DNA of 64,000 bases from Candidatus Fermentithermobacillaceae bacterium (GTDB lineage Bacteria; Bacillota; Sulfobacillia; Fermentithermobacillales; DUSS01), in assembly GCA_020725645.1 (NCBI GenBank), contig DYEQ01000101.1, forward strand, positions 35,161-99,160, given 5' to 3'. Positions 9,787 through 17,721 of this stretch are shown here, one piece after another. Below the pieces are notes generated by a model. The model was given only the letters and a program-made list of their open reading frames with translations. It did not search any database and was not told the DNA's origin. Every line of letters begins with the position of its first letter. The stretch's first letter is position 1. Both the position numbers and the translations under genes were made by a program.

Positions 9787-10315
9787 ATCCCGCCTGTTTC
9801 ATTCCCGCCGAGAGTTTCTCCGCAAAGGCGACCACCGCGTCCAGCGAACCCCGGTCGCCGGGCGGGATTTGCTTCCGGGTGTTGGCGTGAAATGACCCTT
9901 TCCGGGTCTTCCACGTGAAATCCAGTTCGATGCCGGGATGACACATCACAAAGGTTTCGAGAGTCCCCGGGATATCCCCCAGCGGAGGCCGGTCCACGCT
10001 CCGCAGTCTGAAGGTCGCGGTGACGACGGCACCCTTACCGGGGAGGGACCGGACCCGGACCCTTCCGCCGGCCGCCTCCGCAGTACCGCGAAGGAGCGCC
10101 AGTCCCAAGCCAACCTTCTTCCCTGGAGTAGTGGTGAAGAACGGGTCGAGCGCCCTCGAAACTTCGTCCGGGCTCATACCCCGACCGTCATCTTCCACCT
10201 CGAGGACGAGGTTTTCACCCTCGTCGTCCTCACCCAAAAAGACCCGCACCCTGGTGGCTCCCGCCTTTGCTGAATTTTCCAGCACATCCAGAAGATGAAG
10301 GGAGATTTCCGTCAT
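9737..10315 (-). CDS. GHKL/HATPase-domain protein (anti-sigma-factor or histidine-kinase-like ATPase)
   Basis: HLLDVLENSAKAGATRV (N box), VEDDGRGM, KKVGLGLALLRGTAEAAGG (G2 box). Confidence 0.85.
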   Translation of the reverse strand: MTEISLHLLDVLENSAKAGATRVRVFLGEDDEGENLVLEVEDDGRGMSPDEVSRALDPFFTTTPGKKVGLGLALLRGTAEAAGGRVRVRSLPGKGAVVTATFRLRSVDRPPLGDIPGTLETFVMCHPGIELDFTWKTRKGSFHANTRKQIPPGDRGSLDAVVAFAEKLSAGMKQAGFEPDKGGFDVEIETRS

Positions 10316-10378
10316 CCGGCGTCACACCTATTCCATCCCGTGCCGGCTTCCACAAACGAGCTGGCGGAAATCCGGCCA

Positions 10379-10981
10379 TCAGCTTCCGGCAACCTTCTCG
10401 ACTTCTCCCTCGCCCCGCTTGACTTTCTCGAGAATCGCCGGGACCTTGTCGGGAGTCATCCTTCCGTAGGTTTCGGCACCCACAGTCATGACCGGGGCGA
10501 GCCCGCACGCGCCGAGACACCTAACCACTTCCAGGCTGAACAATCCGTCCTCTGTGGTGTCTCCAGCTTTGATTCCCAGTTCCTTCTCGAGGCGCGCCAG
10601 CACGTCCGGAGCTCCCCTGACGTAGCAGGCCGTCCCCTGACAGCAGGAGATCACGTGCTCGCCTTTGGGCTTCTCGCTAAAGGCGTTGTAAAAACTGACC
10701 ACACCGTAGACTTCCGGAAGAGAGACCCCTAGAGTCTGGGCGATCCTAACCTGGATGTCCTTGGGGATATAGCCAAGCCGCTCCTGAACGTAATGCAGCA
10801 CCTCGATGAGGCTGTCCTTCTCGCCCTTGTGAGCCTGGATCACCCGGTCGATCTCCCGGTATGCCTCGGCGCACTCACACCTGTGGTCTTGGCCCTCAGA
10901 GCCGGCGTGCTTCGCCGCCCGGCCGGGAACCTGGTCGCGCCCTGCCGGCGCATTCACCTCGACTTTATGAGCTTTTTCCAT
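10379..10981 (-). CDS. hydC: NuoE/HydC-type [2Fe-2S] subunit
   Basis: LIEVLHYVQERLGYIPKDI...GTACYVRGA...RCLGACGLAPVM. The ATG at 10981 is preceded by GGAGG. Confidence 0.92.
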   Translation of the reverse strand: MEKAHKVEVNAPAGRDQVPGRAAKHAGSEGQDHRCECAEAYREIDRVIQAHKGEKDSLIEVLHYVQERLGYIPKDIQVRIAQTLGVSLPEVYGVVSFYNAFSEKPKGEHVISCCQGTACYVRGAPDVLARLEKELGIKAGDTTEDGLFSLEVVRCLGACGLAPVMTVGAETYGRMTPDKVPAILEKVKRGEGEVEKVAGS

Positions 10982-11080
10982 CGACCGAACCTCCGTTTTC
11001 CCTTTGCGTTCCAAAACCCTTTACGGTTTTGAGGCATCTTAATAAAGCACTTCGAGTTCTTGAGGCCGGACCCAGTGAGC

Positions 11081-11440
11081 TCAAACCACCCCCTGCTCGT
11101 CCCGGAGCATGACCCACAATCTTCCTGCCGTCTCGAAGGCGGGTCTTGGGGACCACAGGATGGAGACGCCCTGCTCTGTTGCTGTCTCGAGCGTCTTTTG
11201 AGGAACCTCACGTTGGCACACCACGATGCAAGCGGCGTCCATCAAGCTGGCAACTCCGACGATGTTCTCATGGGTTTGAACGGTCACCCATGCGTCGCTC
11301 GAGGACAAGTTCGCCATGGCGTGGGATAGCACATCGCCAACGTAAGCCCCCTTTACCTCTCTGGTCTCACCCCGGGGTGAAAGGGTCTTTACTTCAAGAC
11401 CTAGTTTCTCGACGATTTCTCGCACTTTCATAACCCTCAC
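11081..11440 (-). CDS. DRTGG-domain protein (HPr-kinase N-domain-like)
   Basis: ...GAYVGDVLSHAMANLSSSDAWVTVQTHENIVGVASLMDAACIVV..., DRTGG-like fold signature; GTGA overlap with the upstream gene. Confidence 0.7.
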   Translation of the reverse strand: MRVMKVREIVEKLGLEVKTLSPRGETREVKGAYVGDVLSHAMANLSSSDAWVTVQTHENIVGVASLMDAACIVVCQREVPQKTLETATEQGVSILWSPRPAFETAGRLWVMLRDEQGVV

Positions 11441-13278
11441 TGACCTTTCATTTCCTTCCTGATTTCAGGCGGCGGTTCTTCCCCGGGTCCCTTCGGACCC
11501 TCGGCGCTTCGACCTCCTCCCATGGCCGGAGGGAGAATCGCCGAAAGGCGGGTAACTTCCTGGGAGAGCTCCTGGAGTTTCTCGCGGAGCTTGAAGACGC
11601 AGTCCCAAACCGAGCCGCGACCGAGGACGGCGTCTTCCGCCAGAGCTCTGCACGTAGGCGCGCCACAAGCGCCGCAGTCAAGACCGGGAAGCTCAGACTC
11701 GACTTTGTCGATACGGGCCCGCATCTCGCTGGCTTTATCTGGGTCTTCATCCAGCTTGTAAACGGGTCTCGGTAAGAGCGGCTGGGTGAACCAAACGGAT
11801 GGTTCGCCGGAAGGGACGGAAAGCACCGCCGGGTCCGGAGGCGAGGCCCTGTGTTTCACCGCGAGGGTCCTTATACGCAATCTCGCAACGAAGGGATTTT
11901 CAACCGTCAGAGGACCTCCTACGCAACCTCCGGTGCAAGCTTGAGCTTCTATGAAGTCGATATCCTGGAGCTGCCCCTTTTCGATTTCCTCGAATACCGA
12001 AGACACGGCGGAAATCCCGTCCACCGCGAGGCCAGACACACCTACGGCCGCCATTTCTCCCCCCGAGCGACCCCATCCCATACCGAGGCCGGTGGAATCC
12101 GGGAAAAGCACAGGCTGAGCTTGGTCAAGATGCTCCCTCACCCACAGGCAAGCTCGGGATACGGGGATAGTCCCGTCCACCAGGGATCTCCCCCGGCCCA
12201 CAGGCTGCCTCGACGCCGTAACCTTGGCGGGGCATGGAGTTATGAAAAACACACCTACTTTTTTGTTGGAAAGCTCCCGCGAAAGTCGGGTCTTCACCAT
12301 CCACGCCGCGATTTCCATCGGCGCTTCGCACGGAATTACGTGGTCGAGGAGAGAGGGGAATTTAACCTGGATGAGGCGAAGGATCACAGGGCACGCAGGA
12401 GATATGAGGGGCCTCGGTCGGGGAGTTTTCTCGACGTATTCCCTCATCAACCTGGAGGCCAGGTCAGCTGCGCGAGCCACGTTGAACACCTCGTCGAAGC
12501 CCCCGGGGCCAAGCAGCGCGCCAGCTACCTTGCCTGGGTCGGCGCCGCCGAATTGACCGTAAAAAGAGGGCGGGATCAAGGCCACCCTATAATCGTAATC
12601 ATCTAGATCTTCCCAGGAGCTCGAGGCGGCAAATTTGGCCTGGTTGGGGCAACGACGAATACACTCTCCGCAATCGACGCACCGGTCCTCCAAGATGAGC
12701 GCTTTCCCGGCTCTTACCCTGATAGCTTCGGTGGGACATCCCTTTATGCAGTTGGTACACCCTTTGCAACGGCTGGAATCCAACCTGACAGAGTGGAAAT
12801 AAGGCGGCCCAACGAGGTCCCGTTCCTTCGGGACGATGAGAGCCCTGACCGTAGTCCCGTATCCAACCCTGGTATCCACCTCGAGCTCATCGGAAACCCT
12901 CTTCGTGTTGGGAAGCCCCATCCCCGCACCGAAGCCCATCTCTCTGATTTCCGGGGGCGCCGTGGAATAACCATCCTGCATGGCCAGTTCGATGTCGGCT
13001 ATGCCCGGGCCGACATCTCGAGCTGTCACTTCAAGCCGCCCGTTATCGATAACAGCTGTTACCTCGCCCGAAGTCGCATGGATCACTATGTTCATCGCAA
13101 GCTCATAACAAGCTACCAGCGCACGTCTGGTAGCTTGTGAGGGGAATCCGATGTTGGCCAGGGTGCTCTTGAGAGCTGCGACGCCTCGGGAGGCCGCACC
13201 GAACTCGCCCCGGTTCACCGAAAAGCCGTGTATGACCTTCTTCAAATCACGTGGGCTCATGTCTCCTCTTTGCGTCAA
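11437..13278 (-). CDS. RsbW/SpoIIAB-like HATPase fused to HsfB-like [FeFe]-hydrogenase-related Fe-S sensor domain
   Basis: N-term ELAMNIVIHATSG...DVGPGIADIELAM...GFGAGMGLPNTKRVSDEL; then CKGCTNCIKGCP...CVDCGECIRRCP; H-cluster-like ISPACPVI, ITPCPAK, ACTGGCVGG; C-term LDCGACGAPTCRALAEDAVLGRG. Confidence 0.88.
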   Translation of the reverse strand: MTQRGDMSPRDLKKVIHGFSVNRGEFGAASRGVAALKSTLANIGFPSQATRRALVACYELAMNIVIHATSGEVTAVIDNGRLEVTARDVGPGIADIELAMQDGYSTAPPEIREMGFGAGMGLPNTKRVSDELEVDTRVGYGTTVRALIVPKERDLVGPPYFHSVRLDSSRCKGCTNCIKGCPTEAIRVRAGKALILEDRCVDCGECIRRCPNQAKFAASSSWEDLDDYDYRVALIPPSFYGQFGGADPGKVAGALLGPGGFDEVFNVARAADLASRLMREYVEKTPRPRPLISPACPVILRLIQVKFPSLLDHVIPCEAPMEIAAWMVKTRLSRELSNKKVGVFFITPCPAKVTASRQPVGRGRSLVDGTIPVSRACLWVREHLDQAQPVLFPDSTGLGMGWGRSGGEMAAVGVSGLAVDGISAVSSVFEEIEKGQLQDIDFIEAQACTGGCVGGPLTVENPFVARLRIRTLAVKHRASPPDPAVLSVPSGEPSVWFTQPLLPRPVYKLDEDPDKASEMRARIDKVESELPGLDCGACGAPTCRALAEDAVLGRGSVWDCVFKLREKLQELSQEVTRLSAILPPAMGGGRSAEGPKGPGEEPPPEIRKEMKGQ

Positions 13279-13753
13279 AAGCCCTGAGGCCTTCCAGAAC
13301 AGCTAGGGCTGCCGCCGCACCGATGATGGCCGTAAAAAGCTGGGTCAAAGTCATGGCCGCATAGACGGGAGCGGGAACCTTCGTACCGGTCATAATCAGG
13401 TATTTCATACCCGCCGTCATAACGAGGAACTTGACCACGGCGGCAAGACCCAGTCCCAAATACTTTTGGTACCGCCCGACGTATCCGGATACGAGCGCCA
13501 GTGAAACGTTGCCCGCGATGATCACGGGAATAACGGGCGCAAACTTCATGATGCCGACGAGAAAAGCAGTCCAAGGGGTGATGATCCCGACGGCTACGCC
13601 GCTCCATGGGGAAATGAAAAGGGCCGCCACATAGAGAATGGCGTTGATCACAGGCCCCGTGATGTACTGGTGAAGTCCAAGCGATTGGAACGCAAGAGCC
13701 AACGCAGCCAGCACGGCAGTTCTGACCAAGACGAGCACAGCTCTTTGGCGCAT
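13247..13753 (-). CDS. Small hydrophobic protein, ECF-transporter S-component-like
   Basis: 168 aa with about 5 TM segments and S-component-like ISPWSGVAVGIITPWTAFLVGIM; first gene of the hydrogenase operon and overlaps the next ORF. Confidence 0.55.
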   Translation of the reverse strand: MRQRAVLVLVRTAVLAALALAFQSLGLHQYITGPVINAILYVAALFISPWSGVAVGIITPWTAFLVGIMKFAPVIPVIIAGNVSLALVSGYVGRYQKYLGLGLAAVVKFLVMTAGMKYLIMTGTKVPAPVYAAMTLTQLFTAIIGAAAALAVLEGLRAFDAKRRHEPT

Positions 13754-13845
13754 AGTGCATCCCCCGATTTCTCCTGGATATCCACGCGAAAGAATTGGCT
13801 CTTAGAATTATTCCAATTCTTTGCGTAATGCTTGTGCCCACAAGT

Positions 13846-13875
13846 ATTATAGTAAAAAGACAAAGGTGGTGTAAA
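13846..13875 (-). promoter_or_regulatory. Sigma-A-type promoter for hydrogenase operon
   Basis: Minus strand TTTACA - 18 nt - TATAAT, upstream of the ORF starting at 13753. Confidence 0.6.
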
Positions 13876-13891
13876 TACTAGAAAAGTCAAT

Positions 13892-13925
13892 TGGCTCAGC
13901 CATTGTCTCACTAATGGCTGAGCCA
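13892..13925. promoter_or_regulatory. Tandem palindromic sites TGGCTCAGCCA / TGGCTGAGCCA, together a perfect 13-bp inverted repeat
   Basis: TGGCTCAGCCATT-gtctcact-AATGGCTGAGCCA; centres 23 bp apart; just upstream of the minus-strand promoter. Confidence 0.65.
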
Positions 13926-14021
13926 TTCGGGAAGGTTGAAACGTGCGGATGACGATCGCTCGCTTTTAGAGTTTAAGTCCGATCATGCCGGGGTTAGTAA
14001 CCGGCGCCTTCCATGAGGGAC

Positions 14022-14071
14022 TTGTGTAACCGATTAGACGGTAGTATACTGTGTATATCCGATATATACAC
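14022..14071 (+). promoter_or_regulatory. Promoter plus operator-like inverted repeat for GntR-ABC operon
   Basis: TTGTGT - 17 nt - TATACT (14022..14050), followed by GTGTATAT-ccgat-ATATACAC (14051..14071). Confidence 0.6.
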
Positions 14072-14097
14072 CTTGGGGGTGGCGGCCCTGATCTGCC

Positions 14098-14108
14098 TGG
14101 CTAAGCCA
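14098..14108. promoter_or_regulatory. Third copy of TGGCTNAGCCA palindrome
   Basis: TGGCTAAGCCA, 18 nt before the gntR ATG at 14127. Confidence 0.55.
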
Positions 14109-14126
14109 GACGTGATTACTTGTTAA

Positions 14127-14507
14127 ATGAGACTTCACCTCTCCAACCAAAATCCGACGCCTTACTACCTGCAGATTTTCGAGCAGGTACGGCAACTCAT
14201 CTTGAGCGGTGAACTTTCCCCGGGCGAGGCTCTGCCGTCCATAAGGCAGCTCGCCCAGGAGCTCCTAACCAGCGTGATTACGGTGAAGCGGGCCTATCAG
14301 GAGCTGGAAGCGGCGGGTCTCATCACCACCAGGCCGGGGCTGGGGACTTTCGTCGCCGGGTTGGACGAGGAAAGCTGCAGGTCGCTGGCGCTCGGAGCCG
14401 GCAGGGAAGCTTTGGGCAGAGCTGTTCGAGAGGCAAAGCGACTCGGGCTGTCACCGGAACAGATCCGGCGTCTTGTGGAATCGTTGTTGACGGAGTGGGA
14501 GGTGTAG
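14127..14507 (+). CDS. GntR family regulator, YtrA-type
   Basis: PYYLQIFEQVRQLILSGELSPGEALPSIRQLAQELLTSVITVKRAYQELEAAGLITTRPGLGTFVA; short C-terminus; ABC genes downstream. Confidence 0.93.
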   Translation: MRLHLSNQNPTPYYLQIFEQVRQLILSGELSPGEALPSIRQLAQELLTSVITVKRAYQELEAAGLITTRPGLGTFVAGLDEESCRSLALGAGREALGRAVREAKRLGLSPEQIRRLVESLLTEWEV

Positions 14508-14511
14508 ATCT

Positions 14512-15474
14512 GTGAAAGACGAAACGCTCGCCCTCGAAATCCGAGGACTCACAAAGGACTACGGCGATTTCGTCCTCAAAGACGTGTCCTTTTCCTTGCC
14601 CCACGGCTACATAATGGGATTCATCGGCCAGAATGGGGCGGGCAAGAGCACGACGATCAAGTGCATTATGAACCTCGTTCATCCGGACAGAGGGTCCGTC
14701 AGAGTATTCGGGCTCGACGCCTTGCGCAACGAAGAAGAGGCGAAGCAGCTGGTCGGGTACGTAGGGGAAGAACAGCCCTTTTACGACGAATTCACGGCAG
14801 CCCAGACTGCGAGATTCGTCGCCCGTTTCTATTCCCAGTGGGACGAAGGGCTTTTCAAGGGACTTTGCCGCAAGTACGGGATTTCCCTGGATAAGAAGGT
14901 GAAGAGCCTCTCCAAGGGCACCCGGGTGAAATTCGCTTTGAGTTTGGCCCTGGCCCACAGGCCTAAGCTTCTGATATTGGATGAGCCAATGTCCGGTCTG
15001 GACCCGGTCGCCCGGCACGAAGTACTCCAGGAACTCTTGGATGTGATCCAGGACGAAAACCGATCGGTTTTTTTCTCCACCCACATCGTAGACGATCTCG
15101 AACGCGTGGCCGACTATGTCGGATTGATACACCGGGGAACCCTCCTATTCTCCAGGGAAAAAGACGAGGTCCTCTCAAACTGGAAACGGATAACCCTCCC
15201 CGCGGAGCTCGCCTCCAGGCTGAAGCCGTACGTATTCTGGACGGAAGGGGCTCTGGAAAGCATATCCCCGCGTAACACGCCGGGTTTATCTCAAAAAGGG
15301 CGGATTGTCACGGTAGTGGACAGGTTTACGGACCTGGTCAGAGACTTTCCGGGGTTCACCGCGTTGTCCGGCGTGGAAGTCGAAAACCTGGGCCTCGTGG
15401 ATATCATGCTCATCACCGCGAAGGGGAGCTCCACCTGGCCCGATCTTCGCCCACCGGTTCGTCCTGCTTCGTGA
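14512..15474 (+). CDS. ABC transporter ATP-binding protein
   Basis: GQNGAGKSTT (Walker A), LSKGTRVKFALSLALAHRPKLLILDEPMSGLDP. Confidence 0.95.
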   Translation: MKDETLALEIRGLTKDYGDFVLKDVSFSLPHGYIMGFIGQNGAGKSTTIKCIMNLVHPDRGSVRVFGLDALRNEEEAKQLVGYVGEEQPFYDEFTAAQTARFVARFYSQWDEGLFKGLCRKYGISLDKKVKSLSKGTRVKFALSLALAHRPKLLILDEPMSGLDPVARHEVLQELLDVIQDENRSVFFSTHIVDDLERVADYVGLIHRGTLLFSREKDEVLSNWKRITLPAELASRLKPYVFWTEGALESISPRNTPGLSQKGRIVTVVDRFTDLVRDFPGFTALSGVEVENLGLVDIMLITAKGSSTWPDLRPPVRPAS

Positions 15475-15499
15475 AAACGTCTATAAGGAGGTTTTGGGG

Positions 15500-16159
15500 A
15501 TGTTGGAACTAATCAAAAAAGATCTCTTGGTTAACTCCAAGGCCCTCCTCCGGTTGGCGGCGGTCGGAGGCATGACCGTTATACTGTTTTCCCGCATGGA
15601 ACAGGGCATAGCGTTCATCGTCGTCTGGAGCATGATGATACCCTATATATACCTTCCGACGAGTTGCTACACCGAGGAACTCAACAAAGGGCTCGCCTTT
15701 TGCAGGAGCCTCCCCATTCCCGCTTCGGCCATCGTGTGGAGCAAGTTCGCCGGCGCGGTCCTTGTAACTCTGGGTTCGGGGGTGTACGTTCTCCTTCTCG
15801 CCGGGCTCTCGGGTTATCTCGGTTGGCTGAAATTAGACCCCTCGTTCCCTCTTTGGGCAGCTGTCACCACTCCATGGGTCGCCGTGTTCATAATACATGG
15901 ACTGTTCCTGCTCCTTTTCTTCTCCTACGGGTACAAGCAGGCCCAGTCCATCACCACCATGCTGCCTCTTTTGTTTCTGTTACCCCTCACATTTCCTGAA
16001 TCGACCAAAGCGAAGCTATCAAGCTATTTTGCGACTTTGTTCAGGGGTAGACCTGACCTACGGTCCGTCCTGGCTTTGCTCCTCGCCGTAGCTTTCGGTA
16101 TCGACGTGCTTCTCACATGGCGGGCCAGCAAGGTGTTCGAAGCGAAAGACGTAGCTTGA
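15500..16159 (+). CDS. ABC-2 type permease
   Basis: Hydrophobic 6-TM-like protein; ATG after AAGGAGG; adjacent to the ATPase. Confidence 0.85.
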   Translation: MLELIKKDLLVNSKALLRLAAVGGMTVILFSRMEQGIAFIVVWSMMIPYIYLPTSCYTEELNKGLAFCRSLPIPASAIVWSKFAGAVLVTLGSGVYVLLLAGLSGYLGWLKLDPSFPLWAAVTTPWVAVFIIHGLFLLLFFSYGYKQAQSITTMLPLLFLLPLTFPESTKAKLSSYFATLFRGRPDLRSVLALLLAVAFGIDVLLTWRASKVFEAKDVA

Positions 16160-16173
16160 AAGGCCCAAATACA

Positions 16174-16205
16174 GAGGGGGCTAATGCTGCGGATTAGCCC
16201 CCTTT
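16174..16205 (+). terminator. Terminator of GntR-ABC operon
   Basis: GGGGGCTAA-tgctgcgga-TTAGCCCCC followed by TTT. Confidence 0.75.
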
Positions 16206-16379
16206 GCAGCGGTTAGCGATCGCAGACGACATGGGAGCCCGGGCCGGTTGCGTGGCGCGCGGGCCTCCTGGTCCTCCCAGCCGGCTCGCCTCCGCCAGCT
16301 GAGCGAACACAAGCCACGCTAGCACCGTCCTCAACGACTTACACGGACCCCCCGGGCCGGCTCAAAAAAACCTTCCCGT

Positions 16380-17618
16380 TTACCGTGCCTGCCGGCCCAA
16401 TGGCATGAGCCCCAGAAGGACGGCGGCCGCTACCGTTGCGATCACTCGGACGGCGAAGCTCAGGTCCAGGGCCGGGGTGAGTCCGAACGATTCGTAAAAC
16501 CATACTCCCGCCACAGGCCAAACGAAACCGGAAAGTCCCACCACGACGTTGAAGAGGGACACGTAGTACGGCCTAGTGGCCCGGGGCGAAACGTCGAGCA
16601 AACCGTTGAACAGCGAAAGGGCAAACCCCGCTCCGAAGAAACCGGCCAACACGTTCAGACCGAGGTAGACATAGGGAGAACGCCAGTGAGCGTAAACCAG
16701 GGGAAACAGGATGTGAGCTCCGGTGGTGAGGACGAGCACCTTAGGATTACCCCATTTCTCGCTCCAGTATCCCCACTTTTTGTAGGCTAAGAAGGAAGCG
16801 ACGCCGGCCCCGATGGAGAACATCCCGAGCCAGGTGTTGGATAGGCCCATGACCTTGACCCACAGGATAGTCCACAGCGCCGCAGGAAAGTGAAATCCCA
16901 GGTGTATAACGAACACCGCCAGGATAAACCGCACGAACCTCAAGTCCCGGAGAGTTTCTCTGATCGCACTCAAACCGCTTGGTGCGCCTTTCCTCTCACC
17001 GGGATCCAGCGGCCTTTCCTCGAGTTTTCTCAAGTACGCCCAGGAGCCGAGGAGAAAACCGTAGGATACCAGGTACAGCACGGCGTAGTTCACGGGCCAT
17101 GCCACGAGGTCGAGGAAAACTCCTGCTACCATGGTGGACACCAGTGAAACCAGGGTACATATCATGTTCCTTTCTCCAAAGATCCTGCCCCTGAGCTCCG
17201 GGGTGAACATCTCTCCCATCATAGCTGTCCAAGCGATTCCCGCCATCGTTCCCGGGACGTTCATGATGGCGAAGGCCAGGACGAAGGCCCAACTTTTTAT
17301 CTCAGCCGGCGCGGGCACGAGAGCGAGTAAGGCAAAGGCGACGAAGAACGTCCGGTGGATAATGGATGCGACCAGCGTCGGCTTCAGGCGGTTTTCGAAT
17401 TTGTCTATCAGTAGGGCCGAGGGGACCTGCGCCAAGAGCCCCGCAAGAGCCGGAAGCGAAGTCAAAAGGCCCAGAAAGTAGTCGGAAGCCCCGAGTTTCA
17501 CGGCGAAAGCTCCCCAAAAGGGCGTCGTGAGACCCGCCATGACCGAGTAAAGTGAACCGTCGATGAGGCTCGTAACAGCGTTCTTACGTTCTACGGGATC
17601 GGGGATATACTCGCACAA
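16380..17618 (-). CDS. MFS transporter
   Basis: 12-TM pattern, MFS-like ELRGRIFGERNM loop. Confidence 0.88.
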   Translation of the reverse strand: MCEYIPDPVERKNAVTSLIDGSLYSVMAGLTTPFWGAFAVKLGASDYFLGLLTSLPALAGLLAQVPSALLIDKFENRLKPTLVASIIHRTFFVAFALLALVPAPAEIKSWAFVLAFAIMNVPGTMAGIAWTAMMGEMFTPELRGRIFGERNMICTLVSLVSTMVAGVFLDLVAWPVNYAVLYLVSYGFLLGSWAYLRKLEERPLDPGERKGAPSGLSAIRETLRDLRFVRFILAVFVIHLGFHFPAALWTILWVKVMGLSNTWLGMFSIGAGVASFLAYKKWGYWSEKWGNPKVLVLTTGAHILFPLVYAHWRSPYVYLGLNVLAGFFGAGFALSLFNGLLDVSPRATRPYYVSLFNVVVGLSGFVWPVAGVWFYESFGLTPALDLSFAVRVIATVAAAVLLGLMPLGRQAR

Positions 17619-17684
17619 TCTTTTCGTCGGTGATTCGCTCTCCTCCCAGAACAGCCTGACGGCAGTACAGCAAAGGCTTGTAGC

Positions 17685-17713
17685 AAAACCTCCCAGCGAA
17701 ATTCCCCGCTGGG
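17685..17713 (-). terminator. Probable terminator after murB
   Basis: Minus strand CCCAGCG-gggaattt-CGCTGGGAGGTTTTG. Confidence 0.5.
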
Positions 17714-17721
17714 ACTTCGAA

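Noticed and set aside
11851-12606. 251-aa plus-strand ORF
   Set aside because: Antisense to the RsbW-HsfB fusion gene.
4349-13753. Hydrogenase maturation genes hydE, hydF, hydG in the cluster
   Set aside because: None of the ORFs show radical-SAM HydE/HydG or HydF GTPase motifs; they must be elsewhere in the genome.
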